Origin: Chrysochromulina parva
Taxonomy: Eukaryota > Haptophyta > Prymnesiales > Chrysochromulinaceae
NCBI GenBank assembly: GCA_002887195.1
Contig: PJAB01000321.1
Location: forward strand, 1 to 29,775
Length of the DNA stretch: 29,775 bases
Direction of reading: 5' to 3'
The notes beneath the pieces were generated by a model. That model did no database searches, was not told the DNA's origin, and saw only the letters and a program-made list of their open reading frames with translations. Below are positions 27,901 to 29,775 of the stretch, in pieces. Made by a program: the position numbers and the translations under genes. Numbering within the stretch: position 1 is the first letter of the stretch; each line of letters opens with the position of its first letter.

Positions 27901-29775
27901 CTCGCCCTCATGTATGACTGCCCGTGCAAAGCGTCCGTCGTCGCATGCACCAAGTGCGTGCTCTACGCGATCGAGCGTGAGGTATTCACAAAGCTCGTGC
28001 TCCAAAAGTACAGGCAGCAGCGCATGCGCTTCGAGCAGCTCACGGCAGGCATCGCGCTCTTCGGCACGATGAACGAATTCGAGCGCGCCGCCCTCGCCGA
28101 CGGCTTCGACGAGGTTGTCTTCACCGCCGGCGCCGCCATCATCAACGCGGGAGATCACGGGCAGACCTTTTACGTCGTCCTCGAGGGCTCCGCCGTGGCG
28201 GTCCAGGTGGACGCGACAGGCGTTGAGGTGGTGCTCGAGCGCTACGGCGCGGGCGGCCACTTTGGCGAGCTCGCCCTACTCCACAACGAGAAGCGCGCAG
28301 CGAGTGTGGTCGCGGAGACTGAATGCAGGTGTATTGTGCTCCACAAGAGAGCCTTTGCGGCGGCGGCGGCTGTCTCGTCTGAGGCGGCGAAGAAGGCGGT
28401 GGCGGAGGAGGCGGCGAAGGCGGCGGAGGCGGCGGAGGCCGCAAAAGCAGCGGAGGACTCGGCCGCGGCGGAGGCCTTGGATCTGGCCAACAAGCTGAAA
28501 GCTGCCAAGGTCGACCTGGGCCTAGCCGACAATGTGGAAGAGCGACGAGGGCTGAAACGCAAGGTGGCGGAGCTAGAAGAGGCGCTGACGACAGCAGTGG
28601 CGGTCCAGAAGGTGGCGGCTAAGCTTAAGGGCAAGGCCGAGCGGGCGGCCGTGGTGGCGAGGGAGGCGGCCGAGAAGGCCGCGAGGGAGGCGACCCTGAA
28701 GGCGGCGAAGGAGGAGGAGAAGGCGGTATCTGAACGGGCTGAGAAGGAGGCGAGGGAGGCGGCCGAGAAGGTGGCGTCGGCCGCCGCCGCCGCAAAAGGA
28801 GGAGCGGCGCGAGCACGTTGGGAACGCGCCCGGGGGCGATCGCAGGCGGTCTCGGCCTTGGTTTCGGCGGGTGGTGACGCGAAGGCTGTGGCCGAAGCGG
28901 CGGCGGCGGCTGAGAGGGCGGCCGCGGCGGCGATTGCAAAAGCGGCGGCCGAGAAAGCGGCGAGGGACGCTTCCGATCTGGCGAGGTTGCAGGCGGCCTC
29001 TGCGCTCGCAGAGGAGCAAGCGGCAGCCGAGGAGGCGGCGGCGGCCAGGGCCGTGATCGAAGCCGAGGCGGCTGAGGCGGCCGCGGAGGCTGAGCGCGCC
29101 GCGGCGGAGCGGGCGGCGGACGCGGCGGCGGTGGACCCAGCCGCGCTTCGGGAGCGAAAAGAGCGTGAGGCCGCTGCCAACGCGGACAAGGAGAGGCGCC
29201 TGAAGTTCGAAGCCATGCAACGGGCGGAGGAAGCCGAGGAGGAGAGTGACGACGATCTTGGACTGTCCGACCTGTGGGATGTGGACGGTGACAATGCGCA
29301 GAAGATGGCAAAGAGTGCGGGAGTCTTCGGCCTGGTGAGCAAAGCGAAGAGAGGGTTCAAAGCGAAGGCCAAGGGTGCAGCCAAGGACAAGGACAAGGCT
29401 GCGCCACCTGCTGCCGCGCCGGCGGCCGCCAGGGCTGCCCCAGCCACCGCCCCGTTCGCGGCCCCGACCGCAGCACTAGCGACAAGCGCGGCGCCAGCGC
29501 TGAGCGCGGAGGAGCAGGCAGCGGCGGCGCTGAGTCTCTTGCCCTCGCCAAAGGCCGCTCTGCTGCCTGCGCTGCTCGCAGTGCTTCGCGAGAGCAGCAG
29601 CAGCGAGGAGGCTCAGAGCGACGCGCTGTACCAGCTTGCCGAACTCACCAACGATGCCTACGACGAGGAGGCGATCGCGCTGTGCGAGTACATGCGCGCC
29701 ACGGGCGCCGTGCAGCTCATTGCCAGCCGTCTCAGTAGCCCTGTGGTCTCGATCCATCAATACGCGCTCATGCTC
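24961..29775 (+). CDS. Giant ARM-repeat / IQ / coiled-coil / cyclic-nucleotide-binding protein, 3'-partial
   Basis: The frame opens at ATG 24961 (A at -3, G at +4, in-frame TGA at 24949) and has no stop to the window edge: 1605 codons. Residues 8-185 are armadillo/HEAT-like repeats (for example PSVQKQALYIIANLAS and VQHYAAGAIKNVV). Residues 195-880 are an Ala/Glu/Lys/Arg-rich coiled coil with two perfect IQ motifs (LQAAKRGKEAR, LQAAKRGKADR) in a 34-residue tandem, then a Pro/Ala linker. Two cyclic-nucleotide-binding domains follow: A at about 905-1015 (FGELALMYDCPCKAS from 978) and B at about 1025-1140 (FGELALLHNEKRAAS from 1101, with R1112). A second coiled coil spans about 1140-1420. From about 1500 new armadillo-like repeats begin (RATGAVQLIASRLSSP, HQYALML). 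There is no kinase, channel or signal peptide so far. The architecture suggests a scaffold reading calcium/calmodulin and cNMP; the family is unknown to me. Confidence 0.88.
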   Translation, partial: MDGGGSVPLSAVPILLQILSTPNHYARDEVLTLLCDLVGSAYGAEGAALGATIRESGGLLTLSWLLVESDPSVQKQALYIIANLASDAVDPLSHLTKSMLLQCEAEYRLLPCLDSDDDEVLSYACAAVQNLCHDAIWSRVLLDQDVVGLLEELLDNKNEQVQHYAAGAIKNVVAAAATIKAQGGGAPGREVPISLVSEAALLKVEERARNASLKTIQERIASRKIQRQVRARAKAKAEAKARAEAQAKAEAEAKAAAEAKAAAAEEHRKAAEEAKAAKEAAAAAAAEAKAAEAEAQKLRAAEKAAAAEKAAAEAAEAKAAAAEAAAKKDVEAAAAAAAAAEAQAEAEAEAKLQAIEEELKTKLQALVADSKMDQASKDAAKAEAERAHEAAKVEAAAAAEAAKEQAARGLAQAQETAREAAEARATAAATVDQKRAAETQATQRAQSANAAARATAAKEAEEKERLAKAYEANKEAAAEAAKAAAAERAAAEAALAAADAETAAQAKAATTLQAAKRGKEARARASQLKKERQEVVDGQAKAATTLQAAKRGKADRSKVAQLKQERKEAALANLENALKNLGNEDDWQGSCDACRKAIEDAKRLKEQGIAIDTTEAERRLEEEEADDGLSETWNLDGKAAAKMFGMSGVNKMIKRQTAKLATKAKEQIERTRIAEEAARLEMEAEAEYLRYLAEAEAAAAEAEEAEALEAAMAAEAAEAAERALEAAKEARAAIARAQAMFETAQSPEEKEKAERTMAEAEANVKAAEKAAVAARMKKMTAAAKATAAGVKMRRRATEASAKAAALQKASAYAAEAEASLLALEAKGMAAATPSPAAASPAAAPPAAAPPAAAPPAIAVSSSAAAPAEILSSAVAPAAADVDLSTIPQHAKPPETIARLEKYLEASFLFRSLDDGIRRALVLSMVSSVIQPGERVIVQGSPGDFFYIVDEGALECFVAAEGAPAPGAKVTEYGPGSTFGELALMYDCPCKASVVACTKCVLYAIEREVFTKLVLQKYRQQRMRFEQLTAGIALFGTMNEFERAALADGFDEVVFTAGAAIINAGDHGQTFYVVLEGSAVAVQVDATGVEVVLERYGAGGHFGELALLHNEKRAASVVAETECRCIVLHKRAFAAAAAVSSEAAKKAVAEEAAKAAEAAEAAKAAEDSAAAEALDLANKLKAAKVDLGLADNVEERRGLKRKVAELEEALTTAVAVQKVAAKLKGKAERAAVVAREAAEKAAREATLKAAKEEEKAVSERAEKEAREAAEKVASAAAAAKGGAARARWERARGRSQAVSALVSAGGDAKAVAEAAAAAERAAAAAIAKAAAEKAARDASDLARLQAASALAEEQAAAEEAAAARAVIEAEAAEAAAEAERAAAERAADAAAVDPAALRERKEREAAANADKERRLKFEAMQRAEEAEEESDDDLGLSDLWDVDGDNAQKMAKSAGVFGLVSKAKRGFKAKAKGAAKDKDKAAPPAAAPAAARAAPATAPFAAPTAALATSAAPALSAEEQAAAALSLLPSPKAALLPALLAVLRESSSSEEAQSDALYQLAELTNDAYDEEAIALCEYMRATGAVQLIASRLSSPVVSIHQYALML
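26473..26676 (+). repeat. 102-bp tandem duplication carrying IQ motifs
   Basis: Units begin at 26473 and 26575 (34 codons each). Both encode QAKAATTLQAAKRGK followed by a diverged basic/acidic half (QLKKERQE versus QLKQERKE). Each contains a full IQ consensus, L-Q-x-x-x-R-G-x-x-x-R, inside the coiled coil of the giant protein. Confidence 0.9.
27635..28380 (+). other. Two tandem cyclic-nucleotide-binding domains
   Basis: Domain A (27660-28010) has YLEASFLFRSLDDGIRRAL, PGERVIVQGSPGDFFYIVDEG and the phosphate cassette at 27892, where the usual Arg is Cys989. Domain B (28040-28370) has FGTMNEFERAALADGF, GDHGQTFYVVLEG and a cassette at 28261 with Glu1103 and Arg1112 both kept. The order and spacing resemble the A/B pair of PKA regulatory subunits and of PKG. 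Confidence 0.9.

Noticed and set aside
28242..29447. 401-codon Ala/Ser-rich open frame on the minus strand
   Set aside because: It is a shadow of gcg/gcc codons in the second coiled coil of the giant protein and overlaps its second cNBD.
1..29775. tRNA, rRNA and CRISPR features
   Set aside because: No B-box-like GGTTCGAATCC with a matching A-box, no rRNA core sequence and no regularly spaced repeats were seen by eye. A tRNAscan or Rfam run would settle it.

Overview
This window looks like nuclear DNA of a GC-rich unicellular eukaryote, most likely an alga. A haptophyte of the Chrysochromulina/Emiliania type is my best guess, but that is an inference from style, not from a marker gene. The reasons are monocistronic genes on both strands, short GT-AG introns (66 to 333 nt, several near 82 nt), start codons in good Kozak contexts, mitochondrial-type presequences, eukaryote-only families (CIA2/MIP18, TMEM242-like, HMG-box, an eIF2-alpha-kinase-like kinase, large GDH2-type glutamate dehydrogenase), and strong G/C at third positions. 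I see no prokaryotic operons, CRISPR arrays, rRNA or tRNA genes.

Layout, left to right: a repeat-bearing spacer; a small signal-peptide protein (-); mitochondrial FAD-dependent glycerol-3-phosphate dehydrogenase with EF-hands, three exons (+); a NYN-nuclease protein with two LOTUS domains (-), head to head with an AlkB-like dioxygenase (+); a six-repeat ankyrin protein, two exons (+); a BioD-like P-loop protein (+); a tandem HMG-box protein with an acidic tail (-), head to head with a tail-anchored flavodoxin-like protein (+); a DEAD-box helicase (+) convergent with a four-exon NAD-glutamate dehydrogenase (-); a divergent eIF2-alpha-kinase-like kinase (-); an unrecognised 98-residue two-exon protein (-), head to head with the Fe-S targeting factor CIA2/MIP18 (+); a three-exon TMEM242-like protein (-); and, head to head with it, a giant uninterrupted reading frame (+) that runs off the right edge.

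The giant frame is the most interesting item. From an ATG at 24961 it stays open for 1605 codons to the end of the window. It encodes armadillo-type repeats, a very long Ala/Glu/Lys-rich coiled coil with two perfect IQ (calmodulin-binding) motifs, two cyclic-nucleotide-binding domains, a second coiled coil and the start of another armadillo block. A motif of the form G-L-S-[ED]-x-W-x-x-D-G occurs once in each half. I do not recognise this architecture as a described family.

Functionally the window mixes mitochondrial redox metabolism (glycerol-3-phosphate and glutamate dehydrogenases, TMEM242-like factor), RNA and nucleic-acid handling (NYN-LOTUS, DEAD-box, AlkB, HMG) and signalling (kinase, ARM-IQ-cNBD protein). 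Apart from four head-to-head pairs that could share promoters there is no sign of clustering by function. Exon boundaries were placed by eye, from splice consensus, frame continuity and remembered family conservation; no alignment or search was run.
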